Assembly: GCA_963932465.1 (NCBI GenBank)
Contig: OZ010787.1
Coordinates: forward strand, 19,237,936 to 19,301,935
DNA from: Maratus speciosus
Taxonomy: Eukaryota; Arthropoda; Arachnida; Araneae; Salticidae
DNA length: 64,000 nt
Reading direction: 5' to 3'
Positions 24,401-38,000 of this stretch are shown piece after piece. The stretch's first letter is position 1. Each line of letters begins with the position of its first letter. A program made the position numbers and the translations under genes. The notes beneath the pieces are model-generated. The model was not told the DNA's origin and ran no database searches. It saw only the letters and a list, made by a program, of their open reading frames with translations.

Positions 24401-27400
24401 AAGGAACTTCCCTAATTAGTTTTGGGGGTTCATTGGTTAAGTATAAAGGGGGAAGGGGGCTAGTCCACCCCATTAATTTAGATAAATGGTTTTTTTGCAG
24501 GATTATTCGATTTGCTCAAAATTTGGTATACCGGTTTATTATGATAAGGAGCTTCCCTGATTAGATTTGGAGGTTCACTGTTTAAGTATAAAGGGGGAAA
24601 CGCGCTAATTCCCCTTCACTTATTTTTTGAGGGGCATTATTCTTTAAAATAAGAGTATGATATACAATTTGTGTGAATAGCCTGTGAGCTCAATGCCATC
24701 AGTTTAGCTGGGCACTTTTCTTTTTTATTTAGCTCACAGGCTATCAAAGCCTGAGAGCTAATGTGCCCGCCCGTTCTGTATGTATGTACGTACGTATGTA
24801 TGTATATATGTATGTATGTATATACGTAACGCGATAACTCTTGATAAAAACATCCGATTTGCTTCAAAATTTTTTTCTAGGTTCATTGTGATAAGGTGCT
24901 TCCCTGATTAGTTTTAGGAGTTCATTGGTTAAGGATAAAGGAGGAAAAATGGGGTTAAGCCAACCCCTTAATTCAGATAAATGGGTTTCTCATGCAGAAT
25001 CATTCGATTTGCTCCGAATTTGGTATACCGGTTTATTATGTTAAGGAACTTCACTGATTAGTTTTTGGTGTTCATTGGTTAAAGATAAAGGGGGAAAAGG
25101 GGGGTTAGTCCACCCCCTTAATTCAGATAAATGGGTTTTTCATGCAAAATCATTCAATTTGCTCCGTATTTGTATACCGGTTTATTATGTTAAGGAACTT
25201 CCCTGATAAGTTTTGGGGGTTCATTGGTTAAGGATAAAGGGGGAACAGGGAAGTTAGCCCGCCCCTCTTAAATTTCATAAATGTGTTTTCCATGCAGAAT
25301 GATTCGATTTGCTCTGAATTTGGTATAAATGTTTATTATGTTAAGGAGCTTCCCTGATTCGTTTTGGCGATTCATTGGTTGAGCATAAAGGGAGGCTAGT
25401 CCACCCCCTTAATTTAGATAAATGGGTTTTTTGCAGGATTATTCGATTTGCTCCAAATTTGGTATACCGATTTATTATGATAAGGCGCTTCCCTGATTAG
25501 TTTTGGGAATTCATTGGTTACGGATAAAGGGGAAAAGGGGGGGTTAGTCCACCCCCTTAATTCAGATAAATGGGTTTTTCATGCAGAATCATTCGATTTG
25601 CTCCGAATTTGGTATACCGGTTTATTATGTTAAGGAACTTCCCTGATTAGTTTTGGGGGTTCACTGGTTAAGTATAAAGGGGCAAACGGGGGCTAATTCC
25701 CTTTCACTTATTTTTTTGAGGGGCATTATTCTTTAAAATTAGAGTATAATATACAATTAGCGTGATATGCCTGTGAGCTCAATGCCATAAGTTTAGCTGG
25801 GCACTTTTCTTTTTTTTAGCTCACAGGCTATCAAAGCCTGAAAGCTAATGTTCCCGCCCCCGTTCTGTATGTATGTACGTACGTATGTGTATATGTATGT
25901 ATGTATCTATGTATGTACGTAACGTGATAACTCTTGATATAAAAATCCGATATGCTTCAAAATTTTATTCTAGGTTCATTGCGATAAGGCGCTTCCCTGA
26001 TTAGTATTGGGAGTACATTGGTTACGGATAAAGGGGAAAAAATGGGGTTAGTCCAAACCCTTAATTCAGATAAATGGGTTTTTCCTGCAGAATCATTCGA
26101 TTTGCTCCGAATTTGATATAACGGTTTATTATGTTAAGAAACTTCCCTGATTAGTTTTGGAGGTTCATTGGTTAAGGATAAAGGGAGAAAATGGGGGTTA
26201 GTCCACCCCCCTTAATTCAGATAAATGGGTTTTTCATGCAGAATCATTCGATTTGCGCCGAATTTGATATAACGGTTTATTATGTTAAGGAACTTCCCTG
26301 ATTAGTTTTGGACGTTCATTGGTTAAGGATAAAGGGGGAAATGGGGGGTTAATCCACCCCCTTAATTCAGATAAATGGGTTTTTAATGCAGAATCATTCG
26401 ATTTGCCCCGAATTTGGTATACCGGGTTATTATGTTAAGGAACTTCCCTGATTAGTTTTGGGAGTTCATTGGTTAAGGATAAAGGGGGAAAAGGGGGGTA
26501 GTCTACCCCCTTAATTCAGATAAATGGGTTTTTCATGCAGATTTGCTCCGAATTTGGTATACCGGTTTATTATGTTAAGGAACTTCCCTGATTAGTTCTG
26601 TGGGTTCATTGGTTAAGGATAAAGGGGGAAAAGGGAGGTTCGCCCGCCCCTCTTACATTAGATAAATGGGTTTTTCATGCAGATTCGTTCGATTTGCTCC
26701 GAAGTTGGTATACCGGTTTATTATGTTAAGGAACTTCCCTGATTAGTTTTGGGGGTTCATTGGTTAAGGATAAAGGGGGAAGGGGGCTAGTCCACCCCAT
26801 TAATTTAGATAAATGGTTTTTTTTGCAGGATTATTCGATTTGCTCCAAATTTGGTATATCGGTTTATTATGATAAGGAGCTTCCCTGATTAGATTTGGAG
26901 GTTCACTGGTTAAGTATAAAGGGGGAAACGGCGGCTAATTCCCCTTCACTTATTTTTTTGAGGGGCATTATTCTTTAAAATAAGAGTATGATATACAATT
27001 TGTGTGAATAGCCTGTGAGCTCAATGCCATCAGTTTAGCTGGGCACTTTTCTTTTTTATTTAGCTCACAGGCTATCAAACCCTGAGAGTTAATGTGCCCG
27101 CCCGTTCTGTATGTATATACGTACGTATGTATGTATGTATGTATGTATGTACGTAACGCGATAACTCTTGATAGAAAAATCCGATATGCTTCAAAATTTT
27201 TTTCTAGGTTCATTGTGATAAGGCGCTTCCCTGATTAGTTTTGGGAATTCATTGGTTACGGATAAAGGGGAAAAAACGGGGTTAGTCCAACCCCTTTATT
27301 CAGATAAATGTGTTTTTCATGCAGAATCATTCGATTTGCTCCGAATTTGATATACCGGTTTATTATGTTATTGTCAAAGCCTGAGAGCTAATGTGCCCGC

Positions 27401-29002
27401 CCGTTCTGTATGTATGTATGTTCGTACGTACGTATGTATGTATGTATGTACGTAACGCGATAAGTCTTGATAGAAACATCCGATTTGCTTCAAAATTTTT
27501 TTCTAGGTTCATTGCTATAAGGCGCTTCCCTGATTAGTTTTGGGAGTTCATTGGTTAAGGATAAAGTGGAAAAAACGGAGTTAGTCCAACCCCTTAATTC
27601 AGATAAATGGGTTTATCATGCAGAATCATTCGATTTGCTCCGAATTTGGTATACCGGTTTATTATGTTATGGAACTTCCCTAATTAGTTTTGGAGGTTCA
27701 TTGGTTAAGGATAAAGGGGGAAAAGGAGGGTTAGTCCACCCCTTAATTCAGATAAATGGGTTTTTCATGAAGAATCATTCGATTGCTCCGAATTTGGTAT
27801 ACCGGGTTATTATGTTAAGGAACTTCCCTGATTAGTTTTGGGAGTTCATTGGTTAAGGATAAAGGGGGAAAAACGGGGTTAGTCCCCCCCCTTAATTCAG
27901 ATAAATGGGTTTTTCATGCAGAATCCTTCGATTTGCTCCGAATTTGGTATGCCGGTTTATTATGTTAAGGAACTTCCCTGATTAGTTTTGGGGGTTCATT
28001 GGTTAAAGATAAAGTGGGAAAAGGATGGTTAGTCCACCCCTTTTATTTCAGATAAATGGGTTTTTCATGCAGAATGATTCGATTTGCTCTGAATTTGGTA
28101 TACCGGTTTATTCTGTTCAGGAACTTCCCTGATTAGTTTTGGGGGTTCACTGGTTACGGATAAAGGGGAAAAAACGGGGTTAGTCCAACCCCTTTATTCA
28201 GATAAATGTGTTTTTTATGCAGAATCATTCGATTTGCTCCGAATTTGATATACCGGTTTATTATGTTATTGCCAAAGCCTGAGAGCTAATGTGCCCGCCC
28301 GTTCTGTATGTATGTATGTACGTACGTACGTATGTATGTATGTATGTACGTAACGCGATAACTCTTGATAGAAACATCCGATTTGCTTCAAAATTTTTTT
28401 CTAGGTTCATTGCTATAAGGCGCTTCCCTGATTAGTTTTGGGAGTTCATTGGTTAAGGATAAAGTGGAAAAAACGGAGTTAGTCCAACCCCTTAATTCAG
28501 ATAAATGGGTTTTTCATGCAGAATCCTTCTATTTGCTCCGAATTTGATATACCGGTTTATTGTGTTAAGGAACTTCCCTGATTAGTTTGGGGGGTTCATT
28601 GGTTAAGGATAGAGGGGGAAAATGGGGTTAGTCCACCCCCCTTAATTCAGATAAATGGGTTTATCATGCAGAATCATTCGATTTGCTCCGAATTTGGTAT
28701 ACCGGTTTATTATGTTATGGAACTTCCCTAATTAGTTTTGGAGGTTCATTGGTTAAGGATAAAGGGGGAAAAGGAGGGTTAGTCCACCCCTTAATTCAGA
28801 TAAATGGGTTTTTCATGCAGAATCATTCGATTTGCCCCAAATTTGGTATACCGGTATATTATGTTAAGGAACTTCCCTGATTAGTTTTGGGGGTTCATTT
28901 TTTAAGGATAAAGGGGGAAAAGGGGGGTTAGTCCACCCCCTTAATTCAGATAAATGGGTTTTTCATGCAGAATCATTCGATTTGCTCCGAATTTGGTATA
29001 CC
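21462..29002 (+). repeat. Higher-order satellite block, copy B (7,492-bp period)
   Basis: The second copy of the block that starts near 13970. In the segments compared by eye I saw no substitution, even in homopolymer runs such as the C8 at about 20393 and 27885. Identity breaks at 29003, where GGTTTATTAT becomes GGGTTATTAT. A partial, rearranged and diverged third version follows (about 29003-36400), with unit spacings of 5600, 6491, 5294 and 5043 bp relative to the matching units. The exactness points to very recent unequal exchange or an assembly duplication. Confidence 0.85.
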
Positions 29003-32000
29003 GGGTTATTATGTTAAGGAACTTCCCTGATTAGTTTTGGGAGTTCATTGGTTAAGGATAAAGGGGGAAAAACGGGGTTAGTCCACCCCCTTAATTCAGA
29101 TAAATGGGTTTTTCATGCAGAATCATTCGATTTGCTCCGAATTTGGTATGCCGGTTTATTATGTTAAGGAACTTCCCTGATTAGTTTTGGGGGTTCATTG
29201 GTTAAAGATAAAGTGGGAAAAGGATGGTTAGTCCACCCCTTTTATTTCAGATAAATGGGTTTTTCATGCAGAATGATTCGATTTGCTCTGAATTTGGTAT
29301 ACCGGTTTATTCTGTTCAGGAACTTCCCTGATTAGTTTTGGGGGTTCACTGGTTAAGGTTAAAGGGGGAAAAGGGAGTTTAGCCCGCCCCTCTTAATTTA
29401 GATAAATGTGTTTTTCATGCAGAATGATTCGATTTGCTCCGAAGTCTGTATACCGGTTTATTATGTTAAGGAACTTCCCTGATTAGTTTTGGGGGTTCAT
29501 TGGTTAATGATAAAGGAGGAAGGGGGCTAGTCCACCCCCCTTAATTTATATAAATGGGTTTTTCATGCAGAATTATTCGCTTTGCTCCAAATTTGGTATA
29601 CCGGCTTATTATGTTAAGGAGCTTCCCTGATTCGTTTTGGGGATTCATTGTTTGAGCATAAAGGGGGGCTAGTCCACCCCTTAATTTAGATAAATGGTTT
29701 TTTTGCAGGATTATTCGATTTGCTCGAAATTTGGTATACCGGTTTATTATGATAAGGAACTTCCCTGATTAGTTTTGGGGGTTCATTGGTTAATAATAAA
29801 GGAGGAAAAGGGGGGCTTGTCCACCCAGTTATTTCGGATAAATGGTTTTTTTCATGCAGAATGATTCGATTTGCTCCGAATTTCGTATACCGGTTTATTA
29901 TGTTAAGGAACTTCCCTGATTAGTTCTGGGGGTTCCTTGGTTAAGGATAAAGGGGGAAAAGGGAGGTTAGCCCGCCCCTCTTACATTAGATAAATGGGTT
30001 TTTCATGCAGAATCGTTCGATTTGCTCCGAAGTTGGTATACCGGTCTATTATGTTAAGGAACTTCCCTAATTAGTTTTGGGGGTTCATTGGTTAAGGATA
30101 AAGGGGGAAGGGGGCTAGTCCACCCCATTAATTTAGATAAATGGTTTTTTTGCAGGATTATTCGATTTGCTCAAAATTTGGTATACCGGTTTATTATGAT
30201 AAGGAGCTTCCCTGATTAGATTTGGAGGTTCACTGTTTAAGTATAAAGGGGGAAACGCGCTAATTCCCCTTCACTTATTTTTTGAGGGGCATTATTCTTT
30301 AAAATAAGAGTATGATATACAATTTGTGTGAATAGCCTGTAGCTCAATGCCATCAGTTTAGCTGGGCACTTTTCTTTTTTATTTAGCTCACAGGCTATCA
30401 AAGCCTGAGAGCTAATGTGCCCGCCCGTTCTGTATGTATGTACGTACGTATGTATGTATATATGTATGTATGTATATACGTAACGCGATAACTCTTGATA
30501 GAAACATCCGATTTGCTTCAAAATTTTTTTCTAGGTTCATTGTGATAAGGTGCTTCCCTGATTAGTTTTAGGAGTTCATTGGTTAAGGATAAAGGAGGAA
30601 AAATGGGGTTAAGCCAACCCCTTAATTCAGATAAATGGGTTTCTCATGCAGAATCATTCGATTTGCTCCGAATTTGGTATACCGGTTTATTATGTTAAGG
30701 AACTTCACTGATTAGTTTTTGGTGTTCATTGGTTAAAGATAAAGGGGGAAAAGGGGGGTTAGTCCACCCCCTTAATTCAGATAAATGGGTTTTTCATGCA
30801 GAATCATTCAATTTGCTCCGTATTTGTATACCGGTTTATTATGTTAAGGAACTTCCCTGATAAGTTTTGGGGGTTCATTGGTTAAGGATAAAGGGGGAAA
30901 AGGGATGTTAGCCCGCCCCTCTTAAATTTCATAAATGTGTTTTCCATGCAGAATGATTCGATTTGCTCTGAATTTGGTATAAAGGTTTATTATGTTAAGG
31001 AGCTTCCCAGATTCGTTTTGGCGATTCATTGGTTGAGCATAAAGGAGGCTAGTCCACCCCCTTAATTTAGATAAATGGGTTTTTTGCAGGATTATTCGAT
31101 TTGCTCCAAATTTGGTATACCGATTTATTATGATAAGGAGCTTCCCTGGTTAGATTTGGAGGTTCACTGGTTAAGTATAAAGGGGCAAACGGGGGCTAAT
31201 TCCACTTCACTTATTTTTTTGAGGGGCATTATTCTTTAAAATAAGAGTATAATATACAATTAGCGTGAATTGCTTGTGAGCGCAATGCCATGAGTTTAGC
31301 TGGGCACATTTCTTTCTTTTTAGCTCACAGGCTATCAAAGCCTGCGAGCTAATGTGCCCGCCCGTTCTGTATGTATGTACGTACGTTGTATGTATGTATG
31401 TATGTATGTGCGTAACGCGATAACTCTTGATAGAAAAATCCGATATGCTTCAAAATTTTTTGCTTGGTTCATTGTGATAAGGCGCTTCCCTGATTAGTTT
31501 TGGGAATTCATTGGTTACGGATAAAGGGGAAAAAACGGGGTTAGTCCAACCCCTTAATTCAGATAAATGGGTTTTTCATGCAGAATCATTCTATTTGCTC
31601 CGAATTTGATATACCGGTTTATTGTGTTAAGGAACTTCCCTGATTAGTTTTGGGGATTCACTGGTTAAGTATAAAGGGGCAAACGGGGGTTAATTCCCTT
31701 TCACTTATTTTTTTGAGGGGCATTATTCTTTAAAATTAGAGTACAATATACAATTAGCGTGATATGCCTGTGAGCTCAATGCCATCAGTTTAGCTGGGCA
31801 CTTTTCTTTTTTTTAGCTCACAGGCTATCAAAGCCTGAAAGCTAATGTTCCCGCCCGTTCTGTATGTATGTACGTACGTTGTATGTATGTATGTATGTAT
31901 GTGCGTAACGCGATAACTCTTGATAGAAAAATCCGATATGCTTCAAAATTTTTTGCTAGGTTCATTGTGATAAGGCGCTTCCCTGATTAGTTTTGGGAAT

Positions 32001-35000
32001 TCATTGGTTACGGATAAAGGGGAAAAAGGGGGGTTAGTCCACCCCCTTAATTCAGATAAATGGGTTTTTCATGCAGAATCATTCGATTTGCTCCGAATTT
32101 GGTATACCGGTTTATTATGTTAAGGAACTTCCCTGATTAGTTTTGGGGGTTCACTGGTTAAGTATAAAGGGGCAAACGGGGGCTAATTCCCTTTCACTTA
32201 TTTTTTTGAGGGGCATTATTCTTTAAAATTAGAGTATAATATACAATTAGCGTGATAAGCCTGTGAGCTCAATGCCATAAGTTTAGCTGGGCACTTTTCT
32301 TTTTTTTAGCTCACAGGCTATCAAAGCCTGAAAGCTAATGTTCCCGCCCCCGTTCTGTATGTACCTACGTACGTATGTATATATGTATGTATGTATCTAT
32401 GTATGTACGTAACGTGATAACTCTTGATATAAAAATCCGATATGCTTCAAAATTTTATTCTAGGTTCATTGCGATAAGGCGCTTCCCTGATTAGTATTGG
32501 GAGTACATTGGTTACGGATAAAGGGGAAAAAACGGGGTTAGTCCAAACCCTTAATTCAGATAAATGGGTTTTTCCTGCAGAATCATTCGATTTGCTCCGA
32601 ATTTGATATAACGGTTTATTATGTTAAGAAACTTCCCTGATTAGTTTTGGAGGTTCATTGGTTAAGGATAAAGGGAGAAAATGGGGGTTAGTCCACCCCC
32701 CTTAATTCAGATAAATGGGTTTTTCATGCAGAATCATTCGATTTGCTCCGAATTTGATATAACGGTTTATTATGTTAAGGAACTTCCCTGATTAGTTTTG
32801 GAGGTTCATTGGTTAAGGATAAAGGGGGAAATGGGGGGTTAATCCACCCCCTTAATTCAGATAAATGGGTTTTTCATGCAGAATCATTCGATTTGCCCCG
32901 AATTTGGTATACCGGGTTATTATGTTAAGGAACTTCCCTGATTAGTTTTGGGAGTTCATTGGTTAAGGATAAAGGGGGAAAAGGGGGGGTAGTCTACCAC
33001 CTTAATTCAGATAAATGGGTTTTTCATGCAGATTTGCTCCGAATTTGGTATACCGGTTTATTATGTTAAGGAACTTCCCTGATTAGTTCTGTGGGTTCAT
33101 TGGTGAAGGATAAATGGGGAAAAGGGAGGTTCGCCCGCCCCTCTTACATTAGATAAATGGGTTTTTCATGCAGATTCGTTCGATTTGCTCCGAAGTTGGT
33201 ATACCGGTTTATTATGTTAAGGAACTTCCCTGATTAGTTTTGGGGGTTCATTGGTTAAGGATAAAGGGGGAAGGGGGCTAGTCCACCCCATTAATTTAGA
33301 TAAATGGTTTTTTTTGCAGGATTATTCGATTTGCTCCAAATTTGGTATACCGGTTTATTATGATAAGGAGCTTCCCTGATTAGATTTGGAGGTTCACTGG
33401 TTAAGTATAAAGGGGGAAACGGCGGCTAATTCCCCTTCACTTATTTTTTTGAGGGGCATTATTCTTTAAAATAAGAGTATGATATACAATTTGTGTGAAT
33501 AGCCTGTGAGCTCAATGCCATCAGTTTAGCTGGGCACTTTTCTTTTTTATTTAGCTCACAGGCTATCAAACCCTGAGAGTTAATGTGCCCGCCCGTTCTG
33601 TATGTATATACGTACGTATGTATGTATGTATGTATGTATGTACGTAACGCGATAACTCTTGATAGAAAAATCCGATATGCTTCAAAATTTTTTTCTAGGT
33701 TCATTGCTATAAGGCGCTTCCCTGATTAGTTTTGGGAGTTCATTGGTTAAGGATAAAGTGGAAAAAACGGAGTTAGTCCAACCCCTTAATTCAGATAAAT
33801 GGTTTTTTCATGCAGAATCATTCTATTTGCTCCGAATTTGATATACCGGTTTATTGTGTTAAGGAACTTCCCTGATTAGTTATGGGGGTTCATTGGTTAA
33901 GGATAGAGGGGGAAAATGGGGTTAGTCCACCCCCCTTAATTCAGATAAATGGGTTTATCTTGCAGAATCATTCGATTTGCTCCGAATTTGGTATACCGGT
34001 TTATTATGTTATGGAACTTCCCTAATTAGTTTTGGAGGTTCATTGGTTAAGGATAAAGGGGGAAAAGGAGGGTTAGTCCACCCCTTAATTCAGATAAATG
34101 GGTTTTTCATGCAGAATCATTCGATTTGCCCCAAATTTTGTATACCGGTATATTATGTTAAGGAACTTCCCTGATTAGTTTTGGGCGTTCATTTTTTAAG
34201 GATAAAGGGGGAAAAGGGGGGTTAGTCCACCCCCTTAATTCAGATAAATGGGTTTTTCATGAAGAATCATTCGATTGCTCCGAATTTGGTATACCGGGTT
34301 ATTATGTTAAGGAACTTCCCTGATTAGTTTTGGGAGTTCATTGGTTAAGGATAAAGGGGGAAAAACGGGGTTAGTCCCCCCCCCTTAATTCAGATAAATG
34401 GGTTTTTCATGCAGAATCATTCGATTTGCTCCGAATTTGGTATGCCGGTTTATTATGTTCAGGAACTTCCCTGATTAGTTTTGGGGGTTCACTGGTTAAG
34501 GTTAAAGGGGGAAAAGGGAGTTTAGCCCGCCCCTCTTAATTTAGATAAATGTGTTTTTCATGCAGAATGATTCGATTTGCTCCGAAGTCTGTAAACCGGT
34601 TTATTATGTTAAGGAACTTCCCTGATTAGTTTTGGGGGTTCATTGGTTAATGATAAAGGAGGAAGGGGGCTAGTCCACCCCCCTTAATTTATATAAATGG
34701 GTTTTTCATGCAGAATTATTAGCTTTGCTCCAAATTTGGTATACTGGCTTTTTATGTTAAGGAGCTTCCCTGATTCGTTTTGGGGATTCATTGTTTGAGC
34801 ATAAAGGGGGGCTAGTCCACCCCTTAATTTAGATAAATGGTTTTTTTGCAGGATTATTCGATTTGCTCGAAATTTGGTATACCGGTTTATTATGATAAGG
34901 AACTTCCCTGATTAGTTTTGGGGGTTCATTGGTTAATAATAAAGGGGGAAGGGGGCTAGTCCACCCCCCTTAATTTTTATAAACGGGTTTTTCATGCAGA

Positions 35001-38000
35001 ATTATTCGCTTTGCTCCAAATTTTGTATACCGTTATATTATGTTAAGGAGCTTCCCTGATACGTTTTGGGGATTCATTGGTTAAGGATAAGGGGGGGCGG
35101 GGGTAGTCCACCCCCTTAATTTAGATAAATGGTTTTTTTGCAGGATTATTCGATTTGCTCAAAATTTGGTATACCGGTTTATTATGATAAGGAGCTTCCC
35201 TGATTAGATTTGGAGGTTCACTGTTTAAGTATAAAGGGGGAAACGCGCTAATTCTCCTTCACTTATTTTTTGAGGGGCATTATTCTTTAAAATAAGAGTA
35301 TGATATACAATTTGTGTGAATAGCCTGTGAGCTCAATGCCATCAGTTTAGCTGGGCACTTTTCTTTTTTATTTAGCTCACAGGCTATCAAAGCCTGAGAG
35401 CTAATGTGCCCGCCCGTTCTGTATGTATGTACGTACGTATGTATGTATATATGTATGTATGTATATACGTAACGCGATAACTCTTGATAGAAACATCCGA
35501 TTTGCTTCAAAATTTTTTTCTAGGTTCATTGTGATAAGGTGCTTCCCTGATTAGTTTTAGGAGTTCATTGGTTAAGGATAAAGGAGGAAAAATGGGGTTA
35601 GTCCAACCCCTTAATTCAGATAAATGGGTTTCTCATGCAGAATCATTCGATTTGCTCCGAATTTGGTATACCGGTTTATTATGTTAAGGAACTTCACTGA
35701 TTAGTTTTTGGTGTTCATTGGTTAAAGATAAAGGGGGAAAAGGGGGGTTAGTCCACCCCCTTAATTCAGATAAATGGGTTTTTCATGCAGAATCATTCGA
35801 ATTGCCCCGAAATTTGGTATACCGGTTTATTATTTTAAGGAACTTTCCTGATTAGTTTTGGGAGTTCATTGGTTAAGGAAAAAGGGGGGGGGGGGGAAAC
35901 GGGGTTAGTCCAGCTCCCTTAATTCAGATAAATGGGTTTTTCATGCAGAATCTTTCAATTTGCTCCGTATTTGTATACCGGTTTATTATGTTAAGGAACT
36001 TCCCTGATAAGTTTTGGGGGTTCATTGGTTAAGGACAATGGGGGGAAAGGGAAGTTAGCCCGCCCCTCTTAAATTTGATAAATGTGTTTTACATGCAGAA
36101 TGATTCGATTTGCTCTGAATTTGGTATAAAGGTTTATTATGTTAAGGAGCTTCCCTGATTCGTTTTGGCGATTCATTGGTTGAGCATAAAGGGAGGCTAG
36201 TCCACCCCCTTAATTTAGATAAATGGGTTTTTTGCAGGATTATTCGATTTGCTCCAAATTTGGTATACCGATTTATTATGATAAGGAGCTTCCCTGGTTA
36301 GATTTGGAGGTTCACTGGTTAAGTATAAAGGGGCAAACGGGGGCTAATTCCACTTCACTTATTATTTTGAGGGGCATTATTCTTTAAAATAAGAGTATAA
36401 TAGACAATTAGCGTGAATTGCTTGTGAGCTCAATGCCATCAGTTTAGCTGGGCACATTTCTTTCTTTTTAGCTCACAGGCTATCAAAGCCTGCGAGCTAA
36501 TGTGCCCGCCCGTTCTGTATGTATGTACGTAAGTTGTATGTATGTATGTATGTATGTGCGTAACGCGATAACTCTTGATAGAAAAATCCGATATGCTTCA
36601 AAATTTTTTGCTAGGTTCATTGTGATAAGGCGCTTCCCTGATTAGTTTTGGGAATTCATTGGTTACGGATAAAGGGGAAAAAACGGGGTTAGTCCAACCC
36701 CTTAATTCAGATAAATGGGTTTTTCATGCAGAATCATTCTATTTGCTCCGAATTTGATATACCGGTTTATTGTGTTAAGGAACTTCCCTGATTAGTTTTG
36801 GGGGTTCATTGGTTAAGGATAGAGGGGGAAAACGGGGTTAGTCCACCCCCCTTAATTCATATAAATGGGTTTATCATGCAGAATCATTCGATTTGCTCCG
36901 AATTGGGTATACCGGTTTATTATGTTATGGAACTTCCCTAATTAGTTTTGGAGGTTCATTGGTTAAGGATAAATGGGGAAAAGGGGGGTTAGTCTACCCC
37001 CTTAATTCAGATAAATGGGTTTTTCATGCAGAATCATTCGATTTGCCCCGAATTTGGTATACCGGTTTATTATGTTAAGGAACATCCCTGATTAGTTTTG
37101 GGAGTTCATTGGTTAAGGAAAAAGGGGGAAAACGGGGTTAGTCCACCCCCCCTTAATTCAGATAAATGGGTTTTTCATGCAGAATCATTCGATTTGCCCC
37201 GTATTTGGTATACCGGTTTATTATGTTAAGGAACTTCCCTGATTAGTTTTGGGGGTTCATTGGTTAAGGATAAAGGGGGAAAAGGGAGGTTAGCCCGCCC
37301 CTCTTAAATTAAATAAATGGGTTTTTCATGCAGAATGATTCGATTTGCTCCGAATTTGGTATACCTGTTATTATGTTAAGGAACTTCCCTGATTAGTTTT
37401 GGGGGTTCTTTGGTTAATTATAAAGGGGGAAAAAGGAAGTTAACCCGCCCCTCTTAAATTAGATAAATGGCTTTTTCATGCAGAATCATTCGATTTGCCC
37501 CGAATTTGTAATACCGGTTTATTATGTTAAGGAACTTCCCTAATTAGTTTTTGGGGTCCATTGGTTAAGGATAAAGGGGGGGGGAAGGGTGGTTAGTCCA
37601 CCCCCTTAATTCAGATAAATGGGTTTTTCATGCAGAATCATTCTATTTGCTCCGAATTTGATATACCGGTTTATTATGTTAAGGAACTTACCTCATTACT
37701 TTTGAGGGTTCATTGGTTAATGATAAAGTGGGAAAAGGGAGGTTAACCCGCCCCTCTTAAATTAGATAAATGGATTTTTCATGCAGAATGATTCGATTTG
37801 TTCCGAAGTTGGTATACCGGTTTATTATGTTAAGGAACTTCCCTGATTAGTTTTGGGTGATCATTGGTTAAGTATAAAGGGGGAAGGGGGGCTAGTCCAC
37901 CCGTCTTAATTTATATAAACGGGATTTTCATGCAGAATTATTCGCTTTGCTCCAAATTTTTTATACCGGTATATTATGTTAAGGAGCTTCCCTGATTCGT

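Noticed and set aside
13970..29002. Taking the exact 7.5-kb duplication as certain biology
   Set aside because: Without read evidence an assembly duplication is equally possible, so it is reported with that caveat only.
10736..37078. Recurrent 61-94 aa open frames with a 50-residue period in the satellite (DKWVFHAESF-like)
   Set aside because: They follow from a 150-bp monomer divisible by 3. They stop within two monomers, have no shared start, and frames break with every G-run length change.
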